Positions 52,577 to 64,000 of a DNA stretch of 64,000 nucleotides are shown in pieces (the stretch's first letter is position 1; the number at the start of each line of letters is the position of its first letter). Source of the DNA: Cruorifilaria tuberocauda (Eukaryota > Nematoda > Chromadorea > Rhabditida > Onchocercidae); the NCBI GenBank assembly GCA_013365365.1, contig JABVXU010000140.1, forward strand, positions 59,760 through 123,759, read 5' to 3'. Position numbers and translations under genes: made by a program. Below the pieces are notes generated by a model. It worked only from the letters and a program-made list of their open reading frames with translations. It did not search any database and was not told the origin of the DNA.

Positions 52577-55500
52577 CGTCCTCCTTCTTTGCGTTCATCT
52601 CTTTCTTGATATTGAAAATACGAGAGAATAAACATCACCATTGTTGGAATTTTCAAAAAAAAATCAAAAGTATATTTTTTTTAATTCCCAAAAAAGTGTC
52701 CTTTACCTCCATTTTTACAAAAATTTTTAATTTAATTAATCCAAAATTCTACTTCCAAATTAAACTATCAATGATTATAATCATTTAAAAAAAACATGGA
52801 TGAAAAAATTAGCGGATAATGTTCAAAATTTGAATCTATCATAATTAAAAAAATTAGCAAACATTTAAGCTTTTAATAAATGCAATAGGAGCATCGTGAA
52901 TCCATCAATGCCTTGGTGTAATGTTTTTTCCTGTTTACAAAAGAAGAGAAGTAATATGAGGTTGGTTGGCAGATTGATTGGGTACAAATTGGACGACTTC
53001 TAGTTTAAAAAGTGGAGAATTAAAAGAAATCAAGAAAAAATGAAAAGTATATCGAAAGCTGAAATGATTGCTTTTTATACTCACAGTAAGGTGAATTACC
53101 TATTTCACTTTCTTTTACCTCTTGTAACAAATATCTCACTTCTCAGATGTCTTCTTGGCTTCTTCCTTCTTTCCTTCATTCTTTTTCTCCACCAATTTTC
53201 TTAATGATATCTAATTTTCGTTTTCGTTTAATGCAATTATAAACGAAAAAATGATTACTTTTTTGGCTTCAAAATTGTTTCTTTCGTCCAATTTTGATAC
53301 TTTGATCAAGTACATAGTAGACAAGTCTGTAATTTGCATAAACTAATAAGAGTATACTCCGATCATGTATATTTTTAATATTAGAAGAAAAAAGAGAATA
53401 ACAATTTCTGCTACTGACTACAATCGGTCTTTCCGATCATTGAAAGTTGTCGACGGTCGCATACGAATACTGCATCCTTTTCATGATCATTTGAATTTAT
53501 TATATTGATATATTATTTGGAAGGAAAAATAAGAGGAAACGAAGCATTGTTCAATCGGTAAACTTTTAAATATAGTGCTTAAATAATTGACAGTCAAGAA
53601 AAGCTAACCGTTTTTCCGAGCCGAGTAGAATGATACTGCTTGTGTGTAAGTATTTGTTCATAGAGATGGATAATGAGTAGAGTATCATAGTGGTACCGTA
53701 TCACGAAAGTACAGTGAATTTGAAGCTCAGCAATTCTGCTGAATCATACGCCACCATCACCAATGTTAATGAATTGCTTCAAAAAAAACTGTCAAAATAT
53801 CTTCAAATACATGGGTAAATTTATGGAAACGTTCATTCAGTATGTACCAATACGCAAAAATATAAATTGAAAAAAGAAAAAACAAGTCAGTCATTGTGAA
53901 TTTCAATTTCACTTTTCCCAATGAATTATGCGAATGTAAGCAAATGAGAAAAAAGAAAGAGTAGCGAAGGTCAGCCAATCAGATGTATTTCGAGAAAATA
54001 AAAAAATCTTAAATAAATTTTGGGGAGGAATCTTTTTTCCTCCTCTTCTACTCATTCAACTGGTCGAAAGTTAACTTTTCAATTTTTCATAAAAAAGAAA
54101 AAAAAGCATAAAAACCAAAAAACTAATGAATGCATTTCATCTTTAATGCAAAGTACAGTTGCAAAGGTACATAGAACTTTTAGAAAAAAGAGCGAAAAAG
54201 AAAAAAAGACGAAAAACATCTGTATATTTACAAAAAAAGCTCAATGCCAAAATAAATGGAATGATTAAAAATTGCAAATCGTGCATGATATCAACCAAAG
54301 TGACATTTGGGAAGAAAATATTTCAGAAATTCAAGCAAAATTAAACGCAAGGAAGCAAGAAAGAAAAGGTGCCATTTGCTTCAGAAATAACTGCCAGAAA
54401 AGGTAATGAAAATCATTTAATTTATTTAGTTCATTGATTTTACCTGTCCTCTTCCCTTCCGGTACCACTTATTTTTCTTCATTGCTCGTCCTCACACCTT
54501 CATTACATATCACTGCTATCATGGAAATAACAACGTCCCAAAAACATTCAACACTAAATCAATGAATAGGAAGATTATTGGCAGTCTCATTCAGTTTTTT
54601 ACCCGCAATAATTCTTTACACGTATTTGTACAGAATGATCAAAAATCATCAATGAAATATGGGAGAGAGGTTGCAAAAGTTATTATTATGGATTTGCAAT
54701 TCAGCAATTCGAATCAAATATCAAAACTAATGAGAATACTGTCCAAAAGTTTTAATGACACTCCGTGGAAGCGACTGCTAATAGCATTAGCGATTGTTCC
54801 AAATGGTAGAATTTCACATTGCATAAAAATGCATATTAATGAATTGACTGAAACTGATAACTGATAATGTAACGATATATTAAGTAGTGTAGAATTTACT
54901 GAACAATGTGAGGTGATGATCAGTTAGACAAATTGTATATCACTGATAATTCCAGTTCCGATTCATCCATGGTATTGGCTTATTTTGGTTGCGATCCAGT
55001 TTCATTCAACTACAACATCGGCTTATTTTAGTTAATTTTTGTTGAGCCAACTTTTAATAGTTCAATTGTAAACTGAGTCGGATTAACTGAGTGTTGTGCA
55101 AAATACAGCTATATGGCAAGGTGCTGTATCGCAAGAAGACCAGTAGATGCATTTCTGACCTGGTTTTTGAAGAAGTTAATAATCAAAAACTTCAACCAAT
55201 TATAAGAGATAAATACGAGTGAATTTGATCACTGATATCTCTCCAATCAGGGTACGATAAGAATGATCAAATTCATTTATCCTAGAATACTCATTCGTGT
55301 TATCCAATCAATGTTGACTCCTACATGTGCATTAGTAAGCGCAATCCTGATGCGATGGTTTCTTACCAACAAAGTATTAATAATCAGATAATACAATGTC
55401 ATTCATCCCATCAAAGATCTGATCAAGACAATCACTTCCCGGTGTGATCGCCGGATGTGATAGTTCAGTGCAGAAAAAGTAATGTGTTGCTTATGCAACT

Positions 55501-56219
55501 CACATCCAGCAGTTACTTATTGCATTCGCTTGTATCGATCATATCACTGTACATTTGTACATTACCTTTACCTTTCTGTTTGCACTTTGATGATATCATC
55601 TTGTAGTTTCGTTCCATTGCAACATTTGCGCTATCACTTGAAGTTGGGGACAACAAATACATCCCACACTCACTATTTCTCGCACTCACGTCACGTCTCA
55701 AATCCAATCATACAGAAACTGATCATGCATCCGAGGAAGGCAATTTGTAGCAAAGATTGGCGCTCTTAGCCATAGCCAATTACTGCCGTAGGCGGGCGGA
55801 AAAACTCATTTAAACAAAAGAGAAACATCATTATAGTCTAGCGCTACGTGGGATGGGATGTTTCATTAATTTTATGGAAGGAGAAGAGGAAGCAAAGATC
55901 AGGCCTATCGTCTGTCGGTGGTGATGGTATCGGCATTATCTGGTACTGGGATGAGGGAGCCGAGATTGCATTCGGCTATCGATAATCAAGATATAGATGT
56001 GCTTACACGTCCACCTCTGCTTCCTTTGGTTCCAGTTGCAAATCACTAACCTCTGACGTGAGCGTGACCCATTCATTCACACGTGTGGATTCCATGAATA
56101 AGAGCAATGGTTGACGGTGAAGGTGACGAAAGAATGGTGCGAAATGCCGCAGATATTAATGGTTAATATTTTTTGACAGTTTTATTTCTTCATCAAGTAC
56201 TTTTTTTGGAAGTAAACGA

Positions 56220-58242
56220 ATGAAGGATTTTCTTTTTGAAATTGTACCAAGTGTGCAAAATAAACGAAATGATCTGATTGCTAGTATTAAAGGCGGCATG
56301 TACACTATTGATCAAATACGATATCATAGGCTAGAAGATTTTGTTGAGAAGATAAAACGAAAGGTCAAAAAAGGTTATTCCGCGGTGTTGCTCATCACAA
56401 TCTTTTTTTTAACTGAAGTAGGAAATAGAAATGATTGTTTTGGATAGTTTTAAGTGGTGTGGAAAATTTAGAAAATCAATAAAATAATACTTTTTTAAAC
56501 TGTTATTTATGATTAGCGGAAATTTAATATTTATAGAAATGAGCGAACAAGTATTCGAGTATTTATTAGGAACAGTGTTGCTAGAGCCTTGTTTCAAAGT
56601 TCATCGAATTGCCAAAATCACAAATGCTATATTGCCACCGCCAATCGGTTAGTTTTAATTATTTTTAAATAAAAGAAAATGGATAAAATGAAAGATAAAA
56701 ATTTGTTTTTTTCAGCTCCATTTTCAATTGTATTTTTTAATGGTATAACAATAAGTGGACGTTTTGTGTCATCTTTTAACGAATACAACATTTCAATATA
56801 ACCATCCTTTTTTATTTCAGATATACAAAATGAACCTGCCATAGTGGGTGAATATGATATTTTCGGTAGTACATTAATTTCTCAAACAAAACATCAAAAA
56901 AATATGGATGTTGTATGCGATGAATGCAAACGGCCTATTGCAGCAAGTCGTTTTGCTCCACATCTTGAAAAATGCATGGGTATGGGACGAAGTAGCTCGC
57001 GGTATGTGTATGTTGATTAAAGTTCGCGATAGAGTATATTATAGGAACAAAATAGTGCAGTTATTGATTGTTTTAGTGTCATCATTTAATTGTTTTTCAA
57101 TCAGTCTTTCATGTTTGTAATATTAATAAAAAACTGATTTAAATTGGGTATTTAAGTAGGTCAAAAAGTTAGTCTTGATTGTTCTTTATTAAGTTATTAT
57201 ATGGATGTCTTTAGAAATTATTTTCAAAGTATAATTATTGCCGACATGTTTCTACAATTAAACACTGGCATGACATGTTGACATGATTTAAAGAGGAAAA
57301 GAATTAGTTGTATATATAGCTGTTTTGTATTGCTTTCATCCTGTCTGTAAATTGTAACTTTTGTATGGGAGTTCAAGTGGTCGAAATATAGCATCGTATT
57401 TACTAAGCTTTTCACAACATCTTCAAAAAAAACAACAGGACATTCGTAAGATTTTTGATTATATTTTATCTTGTTCGTTTTGTGGTATTGGCGGCCAACT
57501 GAAGAAATTAATTCTATCTTTTATAGGCTTATTTCTTCAGAGTTGCAAGACGTCGCATAAATCAAGCAATTAACTATACCAGTTCAATGAAGACTTCGCT
57601 CTCAGCGAGCCGTTTACGTGAATATTCTGGTCGAGACAGTGATCTGGATCATTCTGATGTAAGTTATAATAAGTGTAAGTTGTTATATGATAATGTAAGT
57701 TATTGTAAGAAACCTACTAACGTTAACCTCGTTTCAGCATAATAGTTAATCCTTGATAACTGCGAAGACAAATAATCATTTCTTTTAAATTTATTCTATT
57801 GAATTTTTAATATTTCTAAGGCCTTGATATATTTTGAGAACTTTCAGCATGTTGGGAAGATTTTGGCACATCATCTTAATTCTGGATTGGCTAATCCCTA
57901 ATTCTTAGTTGACTCACTTTCAAAATCTATCTTCCATATATGAATTACACCATGACAGAGAGATATCGCGGAATAGAAGTTCCATAATTGATCAAATAGA
58001 AATTATAATCATTTGGTAGATAATAAGTGATGGAGAATTATTTTGGAACTTGTATTTTTTTCTTAAATAGTGAAGATAGCTTAGATTACGAAGCTAAACC
58101 ATCATGAGTTTTGGATATTTGATTTCAGGAGGATTCACATCATACAGTTGCGGACGATGATGAAGATTGGGCTAGTAGCAGGAGAGCTCGAAAATCGAGA
58201 AAAACGAAGTCAAGAAATCGGACAAAGACGGTATTCTATTGA
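56220..58242 (+). CDS. SGF11/ATXN7L3-like SAGA deubiquitinase-module subunit
   Basis: Nuclear subunit that activates the SAGA histone H2B deubiquitinase through its zinc finger. Exons: 56220-56373, 56537-56647, 56821-57001, 57541-57658, 58129-58242; 678 nt, 225 aa. The core is unmistakable: an N-terminal helix segment (EPCFKVHRI), DIFGSTLIS, then the SGF11 zinc finger [20 protein letters not shown] followed by MGMGRSSSR and ARRRINQA, which matches the family. The C-terminus is acidic ([17 protein letters not shown]) then basic ([16 protein letters not shown]) and ends in VFY-stop, with no SCA7 domain. A GTATTC just before the stop could instead be a donor to further exons. Exon 1 is less certain: its phase matches (G|AA), but translation could start at the ATG at 56539, giving 173 aa. 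Confidence 0.85.
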
Positions 58243-60133
58243 GCTTGTCTTCATCAATTACTTTTTCGCATATCTCTCACGAAGATACGACATTTTATTC
58301 AAAGTATATCATCATTTTATTTGTACAGTAAAATATATTCCTCACAGTCAGAATAACAGTATCATAGAAAATTCTAGGTCTACTGTTTGTCCGAAATTTC
58401 CATATTTATTCTCGAAAAGGAAGCGTAATCTGTTCAGGCAGCTTCTATTCTTCATCTTTTAATTCTTATGATTTAAAAAAAAGTAGGGATTGAATTTTTT
58501 CCGGAGGAACTTTTTTTTGTGAATATGTTGGAAATTTTTGTAGTGGATTTCCTCTTACATACCTTTCCCTCTTGGGAGTTCTCAAAGCACAAAAGCTTTC
58601 CAGCGGATGCTAATCATCATTCTTCCATTCTAATAATGTGATGAATATAAATTATTGTCATGTTTTATACGATAATTATTGATGGAAAATTAATACAGTT
58701 TATTCTCTCTTGTTTACTGTTAGCTTTTAATTCTGAATTTAATAACGACTTTAGCAAACATGTTTATGAATCAGAATGTTCTCTTGCTTGTGCTTTATAT
58801 ATCTCCTTAATCTGATGATGTCTATCAGTTTAAAAATTTTTTTTGATATGAAAGTGAAAAAGGGAAAATATATCACCGCGATAAATATATCTTCACTTCT
58901 ATTTCATATAAAGTAAGGCTATGTATTGGTAGTTTCCGTGATATCAAGATATATTGAAAATTTATCCCCTGAATTAGGTAGGCATGTTTTCCCAGTTATT
59001 CGCTGTTCTATGAAGGATTTACTTCTTGTTTATTTGACAGATGACGATATTTCTTCATTTGTCCTTTTTTTTCGTTTTCTTTTTATTAGGTCAATGGAAA
59101 TTATTTGAGAAATCAGCACAGGATAATTTCAAGCTGAAGCCATGTTGAGATTATCCAGAGAGATTTATAATGACAATCACCAAATTACTATACCATTCTT
59201 TCATAAACCTGATAGAGAATTTACGGTACAAACGTTTGGTTATATGACAAAGCCTTACTGTGATGCACGGAAATAGTCGATGGTCTAAAAAAATATTATT
59301 AGTAAATGAGCGACAGCTTTTTCTGCTATCCAACGCTATCCGTAAACTAAATTTCTCTATCCGAACTTGATATACTGGCATCTAATAATACCATACTGTG
59401 TTGTATGTACGAAATTATTGATTCATTCTTTTTAGTCTCTGTATCGATAGAAACATACTTTACCAGGTTTAGAGTTATTCAAGCTGTATTGACATAATAC
59501 TTTTTCATTTAATTCTAAATAGAAGAAAAAAGACAAAAAACAAGGAAATAGTAGATCTAGTTTTACATAAGTGTGCTTCGTTGATTTTAAGGAGTAAGCA
59601 TAATGACAATGTGAACGGGAAGTATAAAACTTCTATTTTACCTGGTTTCCGCTCTTAATATCTTGATGGTTTCTTACTGCTCCTCTTTTTATATTTTAGA
59701 AGAGAACAAGATAGGAAATGGTAGCGTTCTCGTTATTAAGAAATGGATAAGAAATTGAAATGTAATATTGTTCGGTCCAAGATTGCTAGGTTATATGCAA
59801 TGGTTATACCAACTATACGCAATTGAAATTATTGAAGTGATATTTATTTAATTCCTGCGCAAACAAATATTATGAAAAAAATGATAAGATATATAACAAA
59901 TTGAGAGTATGTATATATATATAAACATACATGGCAAAATTGAATGAAAGAACCGAGCCGTATGCGATAAAGAATTATAAGGCAAATACTGTTGTAAGGA
60001 TCTTATTAGCCGAAAATTATTAAGGTCGAAAAAGATCTATTAGTATACATTAGATTACATATAACTTCTTAAAACACTATGTTTCAATATTTTAAAAAAG
60101 TTGGTAAAAAACAACTGTAAGTCAGCAAAAGAT
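58243..60133. other. Intergenic between convergent SGF11 and APMAP genes
   Basis: AT-rich 3' flanks. Short TA runs occur near 59,910-59,930. I see no conserved coding segment or RNA gene. If SGF11 has a C-terminal SCA7 exon it would have to lie here, but I found no cysteine-histidine pattern resembling one. Confidence 0.5.
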
Positions 60134-63100
60134 TCACGTGTATTTCAGTATAAGATCTTTATGCAGACGAGCAATAAATGGAGCACGGTAACTGCCTAAA
60201 TAGAGGTATTCATTGGCTTCTGTCACTTGTGATACCTCCCTAATTACTTGACCCGTTGGATCATGAGCACTGGCTATTATTTGACCTTCTTTATTGAGCT
60301 GCAAAATCAACGCATGTTTTGTAGTGAACATTGATAATAGCCATTCCCACTGTCGTTCCGGCACCAGCTAAATAAACTTATGACTACTAGTCGTTCTTGA
60401 CATCTCGAAAATAATGTATACGACATAGATGGACCTTTTATGAGGTTTTTCAGAATGAAGGACTTATCTGGGTCCAATCTGTTTCGAATTAAAATATTTT
60501 GATAAATTTCACCCTTACAAAATCTACAACTATTACCTGAAGAATATATTTTCGTATGTGTGGTTTATCAGCAAGGTAATCCAACAATGAAAATTGGCCG
60601 CTGTGGCGTACCGCTGCCAAACCTACCCAGAATGTTTCATTGCTACCCGAACGTATGTTATCCGGTAAACCGGGCAGATTGTCAACGAAAATTTCCGTTT
60701 CACCCATTTTTGGGCCTCCAATCCAGTGTCTGCAAATATTTATATAATGTACGGATAAAGACGTTGCTTTCATGTCTTTATGAGTCATATGTTCCTGAAT
60801 GTTACTGATCATTCTAATGCCTTCTATTACTTGAAAAATAAAGAATCAGTTGGATTCTATTACTTGAGAACTTAACGACATTTATTCCCTAAAAAACATT
60901 AGTTAAAACGATGATAGAAAGATTGTCACCTTTTAATCCGAGCAGCTCCTGTTTCCGAAACCAGAAATGACTGTTTGTCGGGGAACAGCTGAATACCGTT
61001 CGGAAAATACAATTTATCCATGACTACATCAATTTTTCCACTTGATCGCGTGAGACGTAAAACTCTTAAAAGGATTTTTTTTTTGAATTTTTTGATTTTG
61101 TCTCGAAAAAAATGATACGCTACATATTTGGAAACAAATAATTTATTGCTATAGTTCTCAATTCAATAAATAAGCTCCATAATAAGTTAAAGTTTTGATT
61201 GCAATTTTGCTCGTGTTAATTCTACTTGCAATTTACAGAATGCAATTATCCAAACTCATTTATTGATATATTTTATTATTCCCGTCGGTATAAATAGTAT
61301 AATCGGAAATTTTGAATACACTTTTATTACACTGCTAAATAAGACTTACTGTCAAATTTCCATCATTTATTCATCATTGCTTATTTAATTGAATGTTGAT
61401 TGAACCAAAAGTTACCTTCCATTAGGAATACCTTCTAAAAGAATATTCATCAAATGTAGTCTATCCCATTTGCTGGAAGAATCAGTAAATATCAACACGT
61501 CTTGATTTACTACATCAATATCATTTAAGAATTTCATTGGTCTGCCATCCACTTCAGTTTGACTTTCCAACACTACCATATGTTGCCCTTAAACTATAAT
61601 TATATACAATATTTTTCTATTTTGTAGGGTTTATGGAATTAACTATTTCATAAACCCTACACTTCATAAACCTTTACAAAATTCAACAATTATGTACAGA
61701 TCATTTAAAAAGAGTATTTGACAGAGTAAATCGATGAACAAGATTTATATATGTATTCTATATGTGTGGTATATTAATGAACCAATTCAGAGTAAAATTC
61801 TATAAAAATTGACGTAAAACTATATAAGCTATATAAGCAAATATAATTCCTACCTTTTTTAAAATTGATGGAGAAAATGCCGAGATGAGCATCAATGGCC
61901 AATATAGTTTCAGCATCTAATTGACGAAGACCTAAAGGTCGACCACATTTCGCTTCCATATCAAACCCACCGTCTTAACAGTGGGATAATTGTTAGAAAA
62001 TTTTAATTAAGAAAGCAAAAATTTACAAGTTCAAACAAAAAACATTCTAACCAGTAAAGCATTTCTTTCATTTATTGGCATTTATGTGTGTTTCATTTTT
62101 TTAACAATAAAGCGTCGATTTGCTAATTATTTCCTCTTGGACATTAAAAAATGAACCTAGCAAATGAGATTATAGCATCTGAAAAAATGTCATAAGTTAT
62201 CAAACGTAAATTCCTGTCCACGAAAAAGTAAAAATACCGCATAGGTTGGGATTCGTCGATCCAAATCTGTAAGTTTTCCGAATAATTTCATGTTCGATGA
62301 CAATGACCATTCCATTCTGCGTCCCTGTCTTAATATTATCTAAAAACACAATTCGATGAGAAAGAAGAGATGAATGGAGTCATAAAGAACGGATTCAATA
62401 ATAAATTTGATAGTTAATAATAATTTTATTATTGCTGTCATTACTAATTATTTCATTACTATTTATTATTATTATTATCAATAAAATTATTTCCGAATGT
62501 CAATTCGTTGCTATAAAAAAGAAGTTTCCGGTAATTTGAAACTGAAAATTGAAACAATATCCGGTTAATACTGTGGCTGATAAACAAGCTTAGTGGAATT
62601 GTTCGAAATATTCACCAAATTTGAAATGATTTTTGGCATACCTTTTTCTACAATAATTGATTCCGGGCCAAAAACCTCATGCTCCAAAAGATAATCTGCT
62701 TTTGTTAATATATCATTTGTCGCTAAAATACCTTCTAACTTTGGTGGTTTCAGCAATCTAAAGTAATTTTGTCAATATTAGTAATTATTACGTGTGATAT
62801 ATAAAATAATTTGTTTGATTCTCTTTTGAATTTTGAACCTTATATTAAAGAGATTTAGAGTTATTGATAATTCAAGCGTTACCTAAAACAATAAATCGAA
62901 TTAACGGGTTACCGAATTTGAATTAATAAATGAATCATGATTTCGTCATCGTAAATTAATAGTTTAGAAAGACCATCGAAATATTTCTAATCGTTCAATA
63001 ACTCCAATATCTTTTCACTCTTTGATGAAGAACGAATTTTTCGAATTATTAAGCAATATCTTCCCGTTATTATTCTCAGTTTGTTTTTCTAGAAAACTTT

Positions 63101-63202
63101 GAAACTTACTCAAACCGTTCACAGTGAAATACTGATGAAGGTGTCACAATGAATATGATAATGGCAATAACACCAACTAAAAGAGCCAAAACAAAACACC
63201 CA
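60134..63202 (-). CDS. APMAP/strictosidine-synthase-like membrane protein (5' end incomplete)
   Basis: Single-pass type II membrane protein with an extracytoplasmic six-bladed beta-propeller of the strictosidine synthase/paraoxonase superfamily. Exons found, 5' to 3': 63202-63110, 62757-62642, 62339-62238, 61973-61854, 61587-61416, 61064-60930, 60729-60537, 60367-60134; 388 complete codons including the stop. The first exon here is the transmembrane anchor (ALLVGVIAIIIFIV). Later landmarks match human APMAP in order: FGPESIIV, TGTQNGMVIV, KCGRPLGLR, FLNDIDV, FTDSSSKWDR, YFPNGIQLFPD, FVDNLPGLPDNIR, FWVGLAAVR, YLYLGSYRAPFIARL. The first exon in this list starts in the middle of a codon, so 20-40 N-terminal residues lie upstream. 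A short exon near 63,730-63,696 (CRDDFQKYYKN, donor GTAAGC) fits the phase but its own start was not found. The enzymatic substrate is unknown. Confidence 0.88.
61624..61660. repeat. Intronic inverted repeat, 16-bp stem with 5-nt loop
   Basis: GTAGGGTTTATG (61624-61635) and CATAAACCCTAC (61649-61660) are perfectly complementary. The stem extends inward by four more pairs (one G-U in RNA) to leave a loop of taact, and outward by one T-A pair. It lies in the APMAP intron between exons 61973-61854 and 61587-61416, just upstream (transcript sense, downstream part of the intron) of the acceptor. The stem is too short for a typical pre-miRNA. Confidence 0.85.
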
Positions 63203-64000
63203 CTAGAAAAGAAAAAGTATTAATACATTAATTAACCAATGATAATGGCGGCCTAAAAAAGTAGCAAATCCTGTCATCAGTTGTTTAATCAACCAAATAC
63301 ATCATTCATTCCCAATGCTAACAAGCTATTCAGTCGAATTAAATGATTAATCAATTTATTCCATCTATTTTACATCTTCTTTTTGAATTAGGAAAACATA
63401 AAGTGACAGTTGCTTTTTTTAAGAAAAATGAAAAAACATCTAAGTGAAAAGATAGACAAATTCTTCTTATCATTTCATAACAAATTTTCAGACAAAATTA
63501 AGTTCATATGAGAAAGAATAAGGAAGAAAAAACAAAAAACCTGTTCATTTTAAACGAATTTCGGAAAATATGCCAAAGAGAAATGTTGTAATGATGCCCT
63601 TTGTTATATTGATCTGTAATTTTTAAAACAAATTCCCTTATTAATTCAACAATTAAACATTCACAACGGAGATTCAAAGGAAGCTAGAGGCTTACTCATT
63701 CTTATAATACTTTTGGAAATCATCTCGACATCTATAAAACTCAAAATATACCTTATTTAATAATTAGAGTCCGCCGGAATTAGCACTATGTCCATTGTGC
63801 TATTGGAATAAATCCAAAAATGAATCTGTACAGTAGCATTTGCTGAAATTTCAGTCTGTTATAACATGATTCTTCCCAAAAATGTTATTATGAAATGCGC
63901 AAATGAAGAAGAAAGGAGCCTTATACAACATATGACGCACGTGAACATTCTATTAAAATAATGCTACGTTATACTAAGTTCAGTTAAAATACTTATGGTT
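63203..64000. other. 5' region of APMAP gene, unresolved
   Basis: It should contain the cytoplasmic N-terminus of APMAP if the first exon lies within the window. One candidate exon (63,730 down to 63,696, minus strand) has a TTTATAG acceptor, an open phase-2 frame and a strong GTAAGC donor, but sequence immediately upstream is closed by stops in the needed frame. The true start may lie beyond position 64,000. Confidence 0.35.

Larger units (their letters stand above)
51484..56219. other. Divergent intergenic region between bestrophin B and SGF11
   Basis: 4.7 kb, shared upstream space of a minus-strand and a plus-strand gene. It contains the TG repeat at 51,643-51,725, a CT tract at 52,525-52,576, and a GC-richer zone at about 55,300-56,160 next to SGF11. 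Within that zone a short ATG frame at 55,874 (MEGEEEAKIRPIV...) followed by GT sites could be a 5' exon, but no partner was found. A 100-codon open frame at 54,562-54,864 has no recognisable family. Confidence 0.45.

Noticed and set aside
54562..54864. 100-codon single-exon open frame, plus strand
   Set aside because: Protein-like composition but no recognisable domain, no splice context and no conserved neighbour. In a 64 kb AT-rich window one such frame can arise by chance.
55482..55769. 95-codon Cys/His/Tyr-rich open frame in the GC-richer zone before SGF11
   Set aside because: The Cys/His content does not follow any zinc-finger spacing and the opposite strand is also open. Most likely a composition effect.
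61624..61660. Pre-microRNA
   Set aside because: The stem is only 16-17 bp with a 5-nt loop, shorter than a pre-miRNA needs.
1..64000. Horizontal transfer from Wolbachia or other bacteria, CRISPR, operons or phage genes
   Set aside because: No bacterial-type long reading frames, ribosome-binding sites or repeat-spacer arrays were seen; every recognised gene has spliceosomal introns and animal orthologs.

Overview
The window is AT-rich eukaryotic DNA from a metazoan with compact, intron-rich genes: introns run from tens of bases to about 1.3 kb, with GT-AG ends and short T-rich acceptors. The gene content points to a parasitic nematode, probably of the spirurid/filarial group (clade III): a cystatin-cathepsin F, an N-myristoylation-type worm globin, tandem bestrophins, and T-rich AG sites directly before some start codons as expected for spliced-leader trans-splicing. 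The species is an inference from style and family content. No bacterial genes, operons or CRISPR arrays were seen.

All gene models were built by hand: exons were read on the coding strand, splice phases were required to agree, and summed coding lengths were checked for divisibility by three. Layout: (1) 2,509-7,397, minus, cathepsin F with an N-terminal cystatin domain, 10 exons, about 515 aa. (2) 11,105-17,398, minus, a secreted protein with 13 Kazal-like modules, 16 exons, about 844 aa. (3) 24,495-28,051, plus, a globin of about 238 aa that lacks two near-invariant haem-pocket residues. (4) 29,890-32,678, minus, a mitochondrial carrier of the SLC25A45/47/48 type, 311 aa. (5) 34,876-37,472, minus, a DESI2-type PPPDE deSUMOylating isopeptidase, 268 aa. 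(6) and (7) 40,723-45,437 and 46,634-51,483, both minus, a tandem pair of bestrophin chloride channels (517 and 619 aa) with the same exon lengths through the channel domain. (8) 56,220-58,242, plus, the SAGA deubiquitinase-module subunit SGF11/ATXN7L3. (9) 60,134-63,202, minus, an APMAP/strictosidine-synthase-like membrane protein whose first coding exon(s) could not be fixed.

The neighbours do not form a pathway. The nearest thing to a theme is a cysteine protease carrying its own inhibitor domain next to a Kazal-array gene, but Kazal modules act on serine proteases, so direct cooperation is not implied. The globin and the carrier converge, as do SGF11 and APMAP. Bestrophin B and SGF11 diverge across a 4.7 kb interval.

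I did not find an obvious new multi-gene system. The points most worth a second look are the globin with Tyr at F8 and Ile at CD1, its possible alternative first exon, two GC-AG introns in bestrophin A where the sister copy has GT-AG, a 16-17 bp intronic hairpin in APMAP, and the long Kazal array without basic P1 residues in the modules I could align.
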